Made by a program: the position numbers and the translations under genes. 64,000 bases of DNA from Acetobacter conturbans (GTDB lineage: Bacteria; Pseudomonadota; Alphaproteobacteria; Acetobacterales; Acetobacteraceae): positions 124,001-188,000 of the forward strand of contig NZ_WOSY01000002.1 of the NCBI RefSeq assembly GCF_011516755.1. Direction: 5' to 3'. The notes below the pieces were generated by a model. It was not told the origin of the DNA and ran no database searches. It saw only the letters and a list, made by a program, of their open reading frames with translations. Positions within the stretch are counted from its first letter, which is position 1. Every line of letters starts with the position of its first letter. Positions 44,905 through 53,697 of this stretch are shown piece after piece.

Positions 44905-46659
44905 TTAACTTACGGCGCTATTCGCAATAGCCTTTTTGACGTCACTATAACTGGAACCGCTTTGAAGCATGTCCTCCGCCGCTTCAAGTTCGCTGGAAGC
45001 GGGAGCACGCTCAAGACTGCTTTCGTAAAAGCCCGTAATCATAGCCTGCGCTTCAGTGCCGTGAGAGATAATATCAAGTAAACTGTCATAGGTTACACCG
45101 CCAGCCAGGACATCTTCCCAAGCGCTGATCTGTGCTGAAGACGCCGTTTCATCAAGAATGCGCGTATAAGCATTGGCAATCATGCTTTGCGCTTCCTGCC
45201 CATGGCTGATGACGGATATCATTGTGCTATAGGTGGCACCCGAAGCCAGATAAGCTTCCCAGCCAGAAACCTGTGACTGAGACGGCGTGATACCAGCTTT
45301 GGTCTGATAGGCTGCTATGATCTGTTGCTGCGCCTCCTGCCCTGTGCTGACACCATTTACAAGATCACGATATGAGGCGCCTGCCGCCAGATAATCTTCC
45401 CAGGCGGAGATCTCGCTGGCAGAAGGCGTCACGCCGATTTTCTGCTGATACACAGATGTAATGGCTGCGCTGGCTTCACTTCCCTCAGACACGGCAGTGA
45501 CCATATCGCTATAGGTCGTTCCGTTTGCAAAAGCGCTTTCCCATGCGCTGACCGCATCAGAACTGGGAGGAAGACCTGTTTTCTGTTCATAGACGCCTAT
45601 GATGACGGCCTGCGCTTCCGACCCCGTCGAAACGGATGTGACCAGCGAACTGTATGTCTGGCCACCCGCGAGCGCATCCTCCCATGTGCTGATTTCAGTG
45701 GCGCTCGGTGTGATATTCAGCCGACTGGAATAAACATCCGAAATGATAGACTGGGCTTCATCACCATGCGTGACACCCTGAACGACGTCTGTAAGCGTGG
45801 CACTGCTGTTTTCCATCATGGTTTCCCATGCAGTAACCTCATTGCCAGAAGTCGAAATCGTGATGTTGAGCTTGTCGGAATAGACAGAAGCGATCGCGCT
45901 GGCTGTCTGGTCCGATGTGATGATTGCGTCTTTTAGATTGGCGAGGGTATCTTCTCCTGCCAGCAAGGTTTGCCCTTCGCTGAGAATGCTGGTGGTGGCT
46001 TCTTTCCCTGTATAATCGACGAAATAACTTTCAAGCGTATTGGCGGCTTCCGTGCTGCTGGCCAGCGTTTTCACCAGACCGGAATAATCCGAATACATAA
46101 ATCCCTGAGAATTCTGGGTGCTCAATGATTCCAGAACAATCTGGGAACTATATTCCTGTAGTTCACTGCTCGTGGGATTGCGACCGAGCACGGACTGAAA
46201 CGCCCATGAGACACTTTGATCCACAAGAGCTGTCTGGTCCGTCGTCACAAAGAACGGTTTTGTGGCGGCCAGCGAACTGGACCATGTAAAATTGGTATCG
46301 TTCACGGTGTTGGCGACAGAAGTGTCAGCGGCGACCTGCGCAGTGCTCGCGCTAAGGAACTGAATGGAGGTCGTCCCTGATGACGTCGAGGATACTGCGG
46401 TGCCAGTCGACGAGAGAGAGGCCGAAGTGGAGGTGCCGGACGATTCAAGTTGAGTGGCAGCCGATGAAACAACGCTGCTACTGCCTGTATAATCAGTGGC
46501 GGCAAGACTACCTGCTGTAGTGGTATCCGTTGTCGTCGGCGAAGCATACGCCGCCGCAAGACTGTCCGCTACAGAAGAAGAGCTGACAGAGCCGGCAACG
46601 ACCTGATTGCTTGCATCATCACTGGCTGTGCCCGTTAGAATCAGAGAAGTATCACTCAT
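44905..46659 (-). CDS. Ser/Thr-rich protein with DUF4214-like tandem repeats
   Basis: A protein of 584 residues with no cysteine. The first 145 residues are dominated by Ser, Thr and Ala (for example SSGTSTSASLSSTGTAVSST), likely disordered and open to O-glycosylation. After a transition with WAFQSVLGRNPTSSELQEY come seven repeats (259-584), most exactly 47 residues, of the form YxxKxGITPSxxEISAWEDxLAxG...SxGxEAQ. This resembles DUF4214, found in S-layer and type I secreted proteins. No Sec signal peptide is visible. It sits next to the Hint pseudogene and two GT61 transferases. Function unknown; a surface or adhesion protein is likely. Confidence 0.75.
   Translation of the reverse strand: MSDTSLILTGTASDDASNQVVAGSVSSSSVADSLAAAYASPTTTDTTTAGSLAATDYTGSSSVVSSAATQLESSGTSTSASLSSTGTAVSSTSSGTTSIQFLSASTAQVAADTSVANTVNDTNFTWSSSLAATKPFFVTTDQTALVDQSVSWAFQSVLGRNPTSSELQEYSSQIVLESLSTQNSQGFMYSDYSGLVKTLASSTEAANTLESYFVDYTGKEATTSILSEGQTLLAGEDTLANLKDAIITSDQTASAIASVYSDKLNITISTSGNEVTAWETMMENSSATLTDVVQGVTHGDEAQSIISDVYSSRLNITPSATEISTWEDALAGGQTYSSLVTSVSTGSEAQAVIIGVYEQKTGLPPSSDAVSAWESAFANGTTYSDMVTAVSEGSEASAAITSVYQQKIGVTPSASEISAWEDYLAAGASYRDLVNGVSTGQEAQQQIIAAYQTKAGITPSQSQVSGWEAYLASGATYSTMISVISHGQEAQSMIANAYTRILDETASSAQISAWEDVLAGGVTYDSLLDIISHGTEAQAMITGFYESSLERAPASSELEAAEDMLQSGSSYSDVKKAIANSAVS
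44908..45885 (-). repeat. Seven tandem 47-residue (141-bp) coding repeats
   Basis: Protein repeats begin at residues 259 (50 long), 309, 356, 403, 450, 497 and 544 (last one cut at 41). Each carries an aromatic near the start (VY, AY or FY), SAWE or a variant in the middle, and EAQ near the end. The copies differ at many positions in DNA, so they are old rather than recent duplications. Confidence 0.8.
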
Positions 46660-47037
46660 ACCCGGGTCGCTCTCAATCTGTATGTCCGGAATGCTTCCCA
46701 GAGACAGGCAAAGTCGCCGCCCGGAAGGCCTTTAACGATTTATTATCGATATAGGGGGCTGGCCACCAGCGTCAATTGACTATTTAATTTTTCGAGGTTT
46801 AACTTTGCCCCGTAAGGAATTTTGACTGTCCGGGCTACTTTTCCAGGCAAAATTATTTTCAAAAAAATTAAAACCATTATTTATATGAAGCAACAATCAC
46901 AAATAAGTATCCAATTTTATCAACAATCAACACGTTTCCGGAAATACCAATCCCAAAAATAAAACGATCCTTGGTTCAAATAAATATTATAGTATAAAAA
47001 TATAGATAATCGGTGTATTTTCATTCCACCGCAGACA
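46660..47037. promoter_or_regulatory. AT-rich intergenic region upstream of the repeat protein
   Basis: 378 bases. The right part (about 46785-47030) is strikingly AT-rich compared with the rest of the window, with TTATCGATA near 46743. It should carry the promoter of the minus-strand repeat-protein gene. No gene is seen. Together with 44640-44900, it frames the repeat gene in low-GC DNA. Confidence 0.4.
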
Positions 47038-47493
47038 TTATGGGCGCCCTGAACGATGGTAGGGATGACCACTCGCGATGGCACGGGCTCTATAGAGTTG
47101 CTCAACCAGCATGATCCGGGCCAGCATGTGGGGCCATGTGAAGCTCCCCAACGACAGAAGCGCATCCGCACGAGCGACAACACTGCCATCAAGGCCTTCG
47201 GCGCCTCCGATCAGGAAGCAGAGCTCTCGTCCGGTCTCCAGCCATCCCGTGATCTGCTCGGAGAACGCCTCGCTGCCGGGAGTTTTTCCGTCCAAATCAA
47301 GCGCCACGACAAAGGCCCGGTCGGGCAATGCCGCCAGCATGGCCTCCGCTTCCCGGCGCTTGATTTCACCAGCACTCCCCCGGCCGTCAGGCAATTCCGT
47401 GATGGTCAGCGCCGGACTGAGACGTTTGACATACCGTTCCACCAGAGCGCGCTCGTGAGCATCTTTCATCCGCCCGACCGCTATCAGACGCAT
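47038..47493 (-). CDS. rlmH: 23S rRNA pseudouridine-1915 N3-methyltransferase
   Basis: SPOUT-class methyltransferase acting on helix 69 of 23S rRNA in the assembled ribosome. About 151 residues: MRLIAVGRMKDAHERALVERY at the start, FVVALDLDGK, LCFLIGGAEGLDGSV, then LEQLYRA-like EQLYRARAIASGHPYHR at the C-terminus, matching RlmH. ATGs at 47514, 47499 and 47493 are possible; 47493 matches the family start. It lies 42 bases after upp on the same strand. Confidence 0.94.
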   Translation of the reverse strand: MRLIAVGRMKDAHERALVERYVKRLSPALTITELPDGRGSAGEIKRREAEAMLAALPDRAFVVALDLDGKTPGSEAFSEQITGWLETGRELCFLIGGAEGLDGSVVARADALLSLGSFTWPHMLARIMLVEQLYRARAIASGHPYHRSGRP

Positions 47494-47535
47494 AGCCATC
47501 CCGCCCGGCTCCAACTACCCAACGCCACCATTCCC

Positions 47536-48180
47536 TTACTTTGTGCCGAAAAGCCGGTCGCCGGCATCGCCCAGACCCGGGCGGATATAGCCGTGATCAT
47601 CCAGACCGCGATCGAGCGCACCTGTAATGATCCGGACGTCGGGATGGGCGGCGCTGAGACATGCGACGCCTTCTGGGGCCGCGAGGAGACACACGAACAC
47701 GATCGGCCCGCAGCCCACATGCTTGAGCCGATCAATCGCCGCGACCGCGCTGTGTCCCGTCGCCAGCATAGGGTCCACGACGATGCACTGCCGCTCGGCA
47801 ACATCATCCGGAAGCTTCATGTAATACTCGACCGCTTCCAGCGTCTTAGGATCTCGAAACAGGCCGATATGACCGACCCGGGCCGAAGGAACGAGGTCCA
47901 GCATCCCGTCCAGAATGCCGTTACCCGCTCTCAGGATCGACACGAAGCATAGCTTCTTGCCAGAGAGCTGCTCGCCTTCCATCGTCTCAAGCGGTGTTTC
48001 GATCGTCACCGGCTCCAGCTTCAGACCCCGCGTCGCCTCATATCCCAGCAACAGGCTAAGTTCCCGAACCAGCCGACGGAAATCAGCCGTGGAGGTGGCA
48101 CGATCACGCAGACGCGTCAGTTTGTGCCGCACAAGCGGATGCGTGACGACAAGAAGGGCATCGGCCGGAAGATCTGTCAT
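47536..48180 (-). CDS. upp: Uracil phosphoribosyltransferase
   Basis: Makes UMP from uracil and PRPP. A protein of 214 residues: [16 protein letters not shown] near the start, [14 protein letters not shown], the PRPP-binding loop [19 protein letters not shown], and the C-terminal [17 protein letters not shown]. The ATG at 48180 is chosen; the longer frame from TTG 48216 would overlap msrB. It completes pyrimidine salvage with cdd. Confidence 0.96.
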   Translation of the reverse strand: MTDLPADALLVVTHPLVRHKLTRLRDRATSTADFRRLVRELSLLLGYEATRGLKLEPVTIETPLETMEGEQLSGKKLCFVSILRAGNGILDGMLDLVPSARVGHIGLFRDPKTLEAVEYYMKLPDDVAERQCIVVDPMLATGHSAVAAIDRLKHVGCGPIVFVCLLAAPEGVACLSAAHPDVRIITGALDRGLDDHGYIRPGLGDAGDRLFGTK

Positions 48181-48193
48181 ATTGAAATCCGCG

Positions 48194-48589
48194 TCAGGAA
48201 GAAGGTTCGAGTTCAAAATCCAGAACCAGCCCGTTCATGCAATAGCGGAGGCCGGTCGGCTCCGGACCATCCGGGAAAACATGACCGAGATGACCTTTGC
48301 ATTTCGCGCAATGGACCTCGGTGCGCGTCATACCGCGTGTCGTGTCCGTCTGCGTTTCGACCGCTCCGGGAATGGGTGCGAAAAAAGAAGGCCAGCCACT
48401 GCCGCTCTCATATTTCGTATCAGCGGAGAAAAGCGGTGTGCCACAGGCGACGCAGCGGTAGAGGCCTGCCCCTTTCTCGTGGTTGAGCGCACTGGAGCCG
48501 GGCCGTTCGGTCCCATGCTCGCGCAGAATGTGCATCTGGTCAGGCGTCAGCGTCCCGCAGAGCGAGACAGGTTTTGTCCGGTCATTCAT
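48194..48589 (-). CDS. msrB: Peptide methionine (R)-S-oxide reductase
   Basis: Repairs oxidised methionine in proteins. The 131-residue protein has two CxxC zinc sites (CVACGTPLF and [12 protein letters not shown]), SGSGWPSFF and the catalytic cysteine in LRYCMNG. It lies 13 bases before upp on the minus strand. Confidence 0.95.
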   Translation of the reverse strand: MNDRTKPVSLCGTLTPDQMHILREHGTERPGSSALNHEKGAGLYRCVACGTPLFSADTKYESGSGWPSFFAPIPGAVETQTDTTRGMTRTEVHCAKCKGHLGHVFPDGPEPTGLRYCMNGLVLDFELEPSS

Positions 48590-48618
48590 GACATTTTTTC
48601 CTCTCCGGGCGTGTTGGC

Positions 48619-48644
48619 TTTCAGTCGCAATATCGTGACTGAAA
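48619..48644. repeat. 8-bp inverted repeat upstream of msrB
   Basis: TTTCAGTC (48619-48626) and GACTGAAA (48637-48644) are exact complements with a 10-base spacer, in the 169-base gap between divergent msrB and a small acidic gene. It may be an operator or a weak hairpin. Confidence 0.3.
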
Positions 48645-48758
48645 AAGGCTCCAGCAGCAACAAACTCAGCCGTTCAGCCCCACGTTCTGTGTTGGAAGGG
48701 GTCGGGATCTGCCGTCCCGCTACGACCTTCCCGACATTATAATAAATTGGAGATCGTG

Positions 48759-48950
48759 ATGAACGAGAAAAAAAATCCGGTTTGCGGCGTATCCTCGTCA
48801 TCAAAACCAGAGAGCGAAATTATTGACGAAGCCAGCGAGGATACATTTCCGGCCAGCGACGCGCCTTCCTCGGGTCAGATTACCAGTGCCGATGACTGTG
48901 TTGATGAAGATACGCTCGAAAACAACAAATCGAAGCACCAGACCAAATAA
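48759..48950 (+). CDS. Small acidic protein with SFPASD-type motif
   Basis: About 63 residues, highly acidic. It contains IDEASEDTFPASDAPSSGQ, very close to the motif DEASEDSFPASDPPSW that defines a widespread family of small proteobacterial proteins of unknown function (recognised from memory). The ATG at 48759 follows TTGGAGATCGTG; GGAG lies about 8 bases upstream. The C-terminus is polar (ENNKSKHQTK). It lies 109 bases before gpmI. Confidence 0.7.
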   Translation: MNEKKNPVCGVSSSSKPESEIIDEASEDTFPASDAPSSGQITSADDCVDEDTLENNKSKHQTK

Positions 48951-49059
48951 GGAAAGAGGAATGCGGACGTCGGTGCCTGTTCCGCTTGGAACAAGTCCCG
49001 TCTGGTGTCATATTTGATACCGGAACAAAGGCACACAACAAAAACAAAGGCCTGAGACA

Positions 49060-50604
49060 ATGTCCGCTTCTTCTGCTTCCGCGCTGCGCCCCGTCATGCT
49101 CGTCATTCTTGACGGATTCGGATGGCGTGAGGATGCGTCCGATAATGCTGTTCGGCTCGCTTCCATCCCGACGTTCGATGAACTCTGGAAAACCTGTCCG
49201 CACACTTTCCTCGATACGAGCGGGAAGGATGTCGGGCTGCCGGACGGTCAGATGGGCAATTCGGAAGTCGGACATCTGAATATCGGTGCCGGTCGTGTGG
49301 TGATGCAGGAACTGCCGCGGATCACTCAGGCTGTCCGTGATGGCAGCCTCGCCGCCAGTCCGGTTCTGTCAGCCTTCATCGACACCATGAAGAAGACGGG
49401 TGGCACCTGTCACCTGATGGGACTGGTCTCTCCGGGAGGTGTTCACGCACATCAGGATCACGCCGTCGCTCTTGCGCGCATCCTGACCGAAGCAGGCGTG
49501 CCGGTTGCGTTGCATGTCTTCACGGACGGTCGCGATACGCCGCCTCACTCCGGCAAGGACGATCTGGCGCGCCTGATGAAGCAGCTTCCTGACTCGGCAA
49601 AGATCGCCACGGTCTCCGGGCGCTACTATGCCATGGATCGCGACAATCGGTGGGAACGGGTTTCGAAGGTCTATGATGTCATCACCGCCGGAGAAGGCGC
49701 ACGCTGCAATGCGCCGCTGGAAGTGCTTGAAACATCCTATGCCAGCGGTGTGACGGATGAGTTCGTCATCCCGAGCGTGATCGGTGACTATAAGGGCGCG
49801 AAGGACGGCGATGGCATTGTCTCGTTCAATTTCCGCGCCGACCGCATCCGCGAACTGCTGACAGCACTCATCGATCCTGATTTCGACGGTTTCCAGCGCA
49901 AGTTGGTGCGCCATTTTGCCGCGACAGTCGGCATGACCCGTTACAGTGATCATCTCGCCACGCTGACAACAGTGCTCTTTCCGCCGCAGAATCTGACGGA
50001 ACTACTGGGCGATGTCGTGGCGGAAGCGGGCAGAAAACAGCTTCGGATGGCTGAGACTGAAAAATATCCCCACGTCACCTATTTTCTGAATGGCGGCCGT
50101 GAGGCGGAGTTCGAGGGCGAAGACCGTATACTCGTTCCATCACCTAAGGTGGCCACCTACGATCTGCAGCCGGAAATGTCCGCGCCCGAACTGACCGACC
50201 GTGCCGTTGAGGCCATCGACAGCGGTAAATATGACCTGATCGTCCTCAATTACGCCAATCCTGACATGGTGGGGCACACCGGCATCCTGTCCGCCGCGAT
50301 CAAGGCGGTTGAAACGGTCGATACCGGACTTGGTCGAATCGCGCAGGCGATCGGACGCCAGCACGGCGCCCTTCTCGTCACGGCAGATCACGGAAATTGC
50401 GAGACGATGCGGGACCCCGAGACAGGCGAGCCCCACACCTCTCACACGCTCAACGAGGTTCCGTGCATTCTGGTTGGAGCGGGTCATGTGCAACTACGGC
50501 ATGGGCGACTGGCCGACATAGCGCCGACACTGCTGGCCCTGATGGAACTCAAACAACCGGATGTCATGACGGGCAAGTCTCTGATCGTCTCGCCTCAGGC
50601 GTAA
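49060..50604 (+). CDS. gpmI: 2,3-bisphosphoglycerate-independent phosphoglycerate mutase
   Basis: Glycolytic enzyme using two Mn ions to interconvert 3- and 2-phosphoglycerate. A protein of 514 residues: VMLVILDGFGWRED at the start, the phospho-serine motif PDGQMGNSEVGHLNIGAG, FTDGRDTPPHSG, SFNFRADRIRELL, and the C-terminal metal motifs NPDMVGHTG and VTADHGNCETM. It heads a plus-strand cluster gpmI-envC-ctpA-deacetylase-rppH that is common in Alphaproteobacteria. Confidence 0.97.
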   Translation: MSASSASALRPVMLVILDGFGWREDASDNAVRLASIPTFDELWKTCPHTFLDTSGKDVGLPDGQMGNSEVGHLNIGAGRVVMQELPRITQAVRDGSLAASPVLSAFIDTMKKTGGTCHLMGLVSPGGVHAHQDHAVALARILTEAGVPVALHVFTDGRDTPPHSGKDDLARLMKQLPDSAKIATVSGRYYAMDRDNRWERVSKVYDVITAGEGARCNAPLEVLETSYASGVTDEFVIPSVIGDYKGAKDGDGIVSFNFRADRIRELLTALIDPDFDGFQRKLVRHFAATVGMTRYSDHLATLTTVLFPPQNLTELLGDVVAEAGRKQLRMAETEKYPHVTYFLNGGREAEFEGEDRILVPSPKVATYDLQPEMSAPELTDRAVEAIDSGKYDLIVLNYANPDMVGHTGILSAAIKAVETVDTGLGRIAQAIGRQHGALLVTADHGNCETMRDPETGEPHTSHTLNEVPCILVGAGHVQLRHGRLADIAPTLLALMELKQPDVMTGKSLIVSPQA

Positions 50605-50630
50605 ATCCACAGCCGGTTTCCTGTGCTTGC

Positions 50631-52052
50631 ATGCCCGAAGAGCCTGTGATCTCAAGGCGGATGGTCCGTCGTCCGCCTTCGCGCAAATCACCCTGCATCC
50701 TGTCCGCGATAGCGATGCTCGCGGCGATTGGGGCCGTGACAGCGCCCATCTGTGATGGACAGGCCATTGCCGCCAGCAGACAAAAACGGGTCGCAGCGCA
50801 GCACCACCACGAGACATCAGCCAGACACCAGCCCCCCGTTTCCTCATCTCAGACCGCGCTTCAGAATGCCCGCAACCGTGAAGAATCGTTGCGGCTGGAG
50901 TCAAAAGCGGAAGCCGCCCGGCTGGAAAAGGCCCGCCAGACAAACAGCGCCGCCGCGGCTCAGGCGGCGCAGGATCACGCACGCGCCACCGCGCTGTCTT
51001 CGGCGACGGTTGCAGCAGCGGCTCTTCTTCAGCAGACGGAAAGCCGACAACAAAACGTGCAGGAACAGGCGGATGATCTGCGGGCCGAGCAGCACAGGAC
51101 GCAAGCCGGCCTCCATGCGGACGCAGAGGCTCTTGCACCTCTCCTTCCCGTCGCGCATCGCCTCTCGCTGTATCCGATGGATGCCCTTCTGACCGGCACG
51201 CAGCCCACCGAAGATGTCGTGCGCGGGCTTATGGTGATGCGCGGGCTTGCGGGCACGCTCGAAACGCAGGCGAAATCTCTCAGGGTGCATGAAAAGGATC
51301 TGGCGGTCCTTGATGCAAACCTCTCCACGAAACTGAACGAACTGAATGCGCTGGGAGAGGCCCAAACCCGGCAACGGGCCGAACTGGCGCGGCAGGCCAA
51401 TGCGGCGCGTGACACGCAGATCCGTTCGAATGCAGAAGCCAGACAGGCATCAGTGACAGCGGCTCAGGAGGCCGCGAAACAGAAAGTGCTTCAGGCCGAA
51501 CTGAACGACGTGCTGGCGGTGGAGGCCGCAGCCATGGCCCAGCTTCAGCACGAAGCCGAGATGGCCGAGCGGGCGCGCAAGGCGCAGGAAGCGGCTGATG
51601 CGCGGCGTCGGGCGCAGGCGGTTGCGGCGGCTCGATCCGCAGCAGGCAGGCAGGTCGTTCATGAAGCGCCACCCCCCGTCGTCACGCCCGTATCCGGTCG
51701 GGGTGGAGACGGCATCGTGACCGGGCATCTCCTGACAGCGTGGGGCCAGCCGACGGAAAGTGGCACAGCCTCGGGCAATACCTATGCGGCTTCCCCCGGC
51801 AGCGGCGTGCGAGCGCCATGCGGCGGCACTGTGGAGTTTGCCGCCCCTTTCCGTAGTTATGGCCAGATGCTGATTCTCAATTGCGGCCGCGGTTACCGCT
51901 TCGTCCTCGCGGGGCTCGGCAATCTGAATGTGACAACGGGGCAGTCGCTGGCGAAAGGCTCTGCCATCGGCGCGATGCCTGCTGATGGCGGCAATCTGCT
52001 GGTGCAGGTTCGCAGCGGGGCGCGGTCGGTCAATCCACGGCCATTCCTGTGA
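50631..52052 (+). CDS. envC: EnvC-like murein hydrolase activator (LytM/M23 fold)
   Basis: Periplasmic cell-division protein of about 473 residues. A signal-like segment (ILSAIAMLAAIGAVTAPICDG) precedes long Ala/Gln/Glu-rich coiled coils, then a C-terminal M23 fold: GQPTESGTASGNTYAASPGSGV, APCGGTVEFAAPFRSYGQM and LAGLGNLNVTTGQSLAKG. The zinc-binding histidines of active M23 peptidases are absent, as in EnvC, which activates amidases rather than cutting murein. ATG 50631 is used; ATG 50661 with AAGG close upstream is another choice. The open frame from 50397 only overlaps gpmI. Confidence 0.86.
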   Translation: MPEEPVISRRMVRRPPSRKSPCILSAIAMLAAIGAVTAPICDGQAIAASRQKRVAAQHHHETSARHQPPVSSSQTALQNARNREESLRLESKAEAARLEKARQTNSAAAAQAAQDHARATALSSATVAAAALLQQTESRQQNVQEQADDLRAEQHRTQAGLHADAEALAPLLPVAHRLSLYPMDALLTGTQPTEDVVRGLMVMRGLAGTLETQAKSLRVHEKDLAVLDANLSTKLNELNALGEAQTRQRAELARQANAARDTQIRSNAEARQASVTAAQEAAKQKVLQAELNDVLAVEAAAMAQLQHEAEMAERARKAQEAADARRRAQAVAAARSAAGRQVVHEAPPPVVTPVSGRGGDGIVTGHLLTAWGQPTESGTASGNTYAASPGSGVRAPCGGTVEFAAPFRSYGQMLILNCGRGYRFVLAGLGNLNVTTGQSLAKGSAIGAMPADGGNLLVQVRSGARSVNPRPFL

Positions 52053-52227
52053 GCCGACGGCAATTCCGGAGAGGCGGTTTTCGTCGAGGGGATAAGCGGC
52101 TAAGAGGGCAGTATTCGTTTTGGTAAGAACCTCATCCGATTATACGGGCCGGGAGGAACGATTCGTGCCGAGAGAAAAAGGACCTGACTGTCGCTCTGCG
52201 TGGTCGGGCAACAGGAGACTTCAGTTT

Positions 52228-53697
52228 ATGACGTTCCGTACCGCTTTGCTGTTCGGAGCTGCAGTTCTCTCCGGACTGACGCTCGCACCAGGACTTTCCG
52301 GCCTTGAAGGAAATGGCGGCATCATTGCGGCGGCCCATGCCGAGACAGCGCCAGCCCCCGCCACCGATCCCAATGCCGGCCACGCAGAAACCTACAAGCT
52401 GCTGACCCTTTTCGGCAGCATCTTTGATCTCGTCCGCGCCAATTACGTCGATCCGGTTTCCGATCGGGAACTGATCACCAACGCGCTCAACGGGATGCTC
52501 AGCGGCCTTGATCCGCACAGTTCCTACATGACCGAGAAGCAGTATGCCGACATGCAGGTCCAGACGACCGGCAAATTCGGTGGCCTTGGTCTGGAGGTTC
52601 AGGGGGAAGACGGCCATGTCCGCGTGGTGTCCCCCATCGACGGAACGCCCGCATGGCGCGCCGGCATCAAGCCGGGTGACTACATCGTCGCCATTGATGG
52701 CCACAATATTGACGGCGCGCCGCTGAATGACGCCGTAGAGAAGATGCGCGGCAAGCCGAACACAAAGATCACGCTGACCATCATTCGGGCCAAGGCACCC
52801 AAGCCGATCATCGTGACGCTGACACGCGACATCATCCAGATCGAGAAGGTCCGGTCCGAGCTTTATGACAAGACGGGCTATATCCGTATTCCGCAGTTCA
52901 CCGAAGAGACAGGCGAGCAGTTGCGGGCGGCTTACAACGAGCTGAAGCAGAAAGCTGGCGGCAAACTTTCGGGCGGCCTTGTTCTCGATCTTCGTAACGA
53001 TCCCGGTGGTCTCCTGACGCAGGCGATCGATGTCTCCTCCTCGTTCATCCGCAATGGTGAGATCGTCTCGACGCGTGCGCGCCACCCGAAGGACAGCCAG
53101 CGCTGGGACGCCAAGGGCAGCGACATGACCGATGGCCTCCCGATGGTGGTGCTGATCAACGGCGGGTCCGCTTCGGCCAGTGAAATCGTGTCTGGAGCGC
53201 TTCAGGACCATCATCGCGCCGTTCTCGTGGGCACCAAGAGCTTCGGCAAAGGCTCGGTGCAGACGATCATGCCCATCCCCGGCAATGGTGCGGTCCGGCT
53301 GACGACAGCGCGCTATTACACGCCTTCCGGTCGTTCCATTCAGGGGCTTGGCATTGCTCCGGATGTGACGGTGAAGGAAAGCCGTGAAGAGCCCGCTTTC
53401 AGCATTCGCGAGGCGGATCTTTCCCATATTCTCAAGAACCAGGGCGGGAATCAGACCAAACCGCCTGCACGTTCGGATCTTCCGGAACTCGCCGCACATC
53501 TTCCGGATGAGCCGCCGGAAAACTGGCCAGCCTTTGACGTGACCAAGCCGACGACGGACTTCCAGTTACAGGAAGGTCTGCGGCTGGTTCGCAGCATGGC
53601 CGGGGTGGCCGCGCCGGACCCGGCTGCTTCGCTTCCGCCCGTAAAGCCGTCGTCAGACAAGCCAGCTCCCGTAAAGAATGAGGTTTCCCATCACTAA
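52228..53697 (+). CDS. ctpA: C-terminal processing protease, S41 family
   Basis: Periplasmic serine protease of 489 residues. Signal peptide TALLFGAAVLSGLTLAPGLSG; NGMLSGLDPHSSYM; PDZ domain (GLGLEVQGEDGHVRVVSP, AGIKPGDYIVAIDG); catalytic core with Ser in GGSASASEIVSGAL and Lys in FGKGSVQTIMP. ATG 52228 has AGGAG ten bases upstream; the frame open from 52120 gives an implausible charged extension. Its 3' end overlaps the deacetylase gene by 20 bases. Confidence 0.95.
   Translation: MTFRTALLFGAAVLSGLTLAPGLSGLEGNGGIIAAAHAETAPAPATDPNAGHAETYKLLTLFGSIFDLVRANYVDPVSDRELITNALNGMLSGLDPHSSYMTEKQYADMQVQTTGKFGGLGLEVQGEDGHVRVVSPIDGTPAWRAGIKPGDYIVAIDGHNIDGAPLNDAVEKMRGKPNTKITLTIIRAKAPKPIIVTLTRDIIQIEKVRSELYDKTGYIRIPQFTEETGEQLRAAYNELKQKAGGKLSGGLVLDLRNDPGGLLTQAIDVSSSFIRNGEIVSTRARHPKDSQRWDAKGSDMTDGLPMVVLINGGSASASEIVSGALQDHHRAVLVGTKSFGKGSVQTIMPIPGNGAVRLTTARYYTPSGRSIQGLGIAPDVTVKESREEPAFSIREADLSHILKNQGGNQTKPPARSDLPELAAHLPDEPPENWPAFDVTKPTTDFQLQEGLRLVRSMAGVAAPDPAASLPPVKPSSDKPAPVKNEVSHH

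Noticed and set aside
48200-48225. Possible tRNA T-arm like sequence (GGTTCGAGTTCAAAATCC)
   Set aside because: It lies at the end of msrB and the leader of upp, and no cloverleaf can be drawn around it.
50397-50630. Long 5' extension of the EnvC frame into gpmI
   Set aside because: It overlaps the clear gpmI coding sequence, has no coding similarity, and the signal-like segment begins after 50631.
52132-53499. Open frame of 455 codons on the minus strand across ctpA
   Set aside because: Antisense to a certain S41 protease gene; composition is that of a GC-rich shadow frame.
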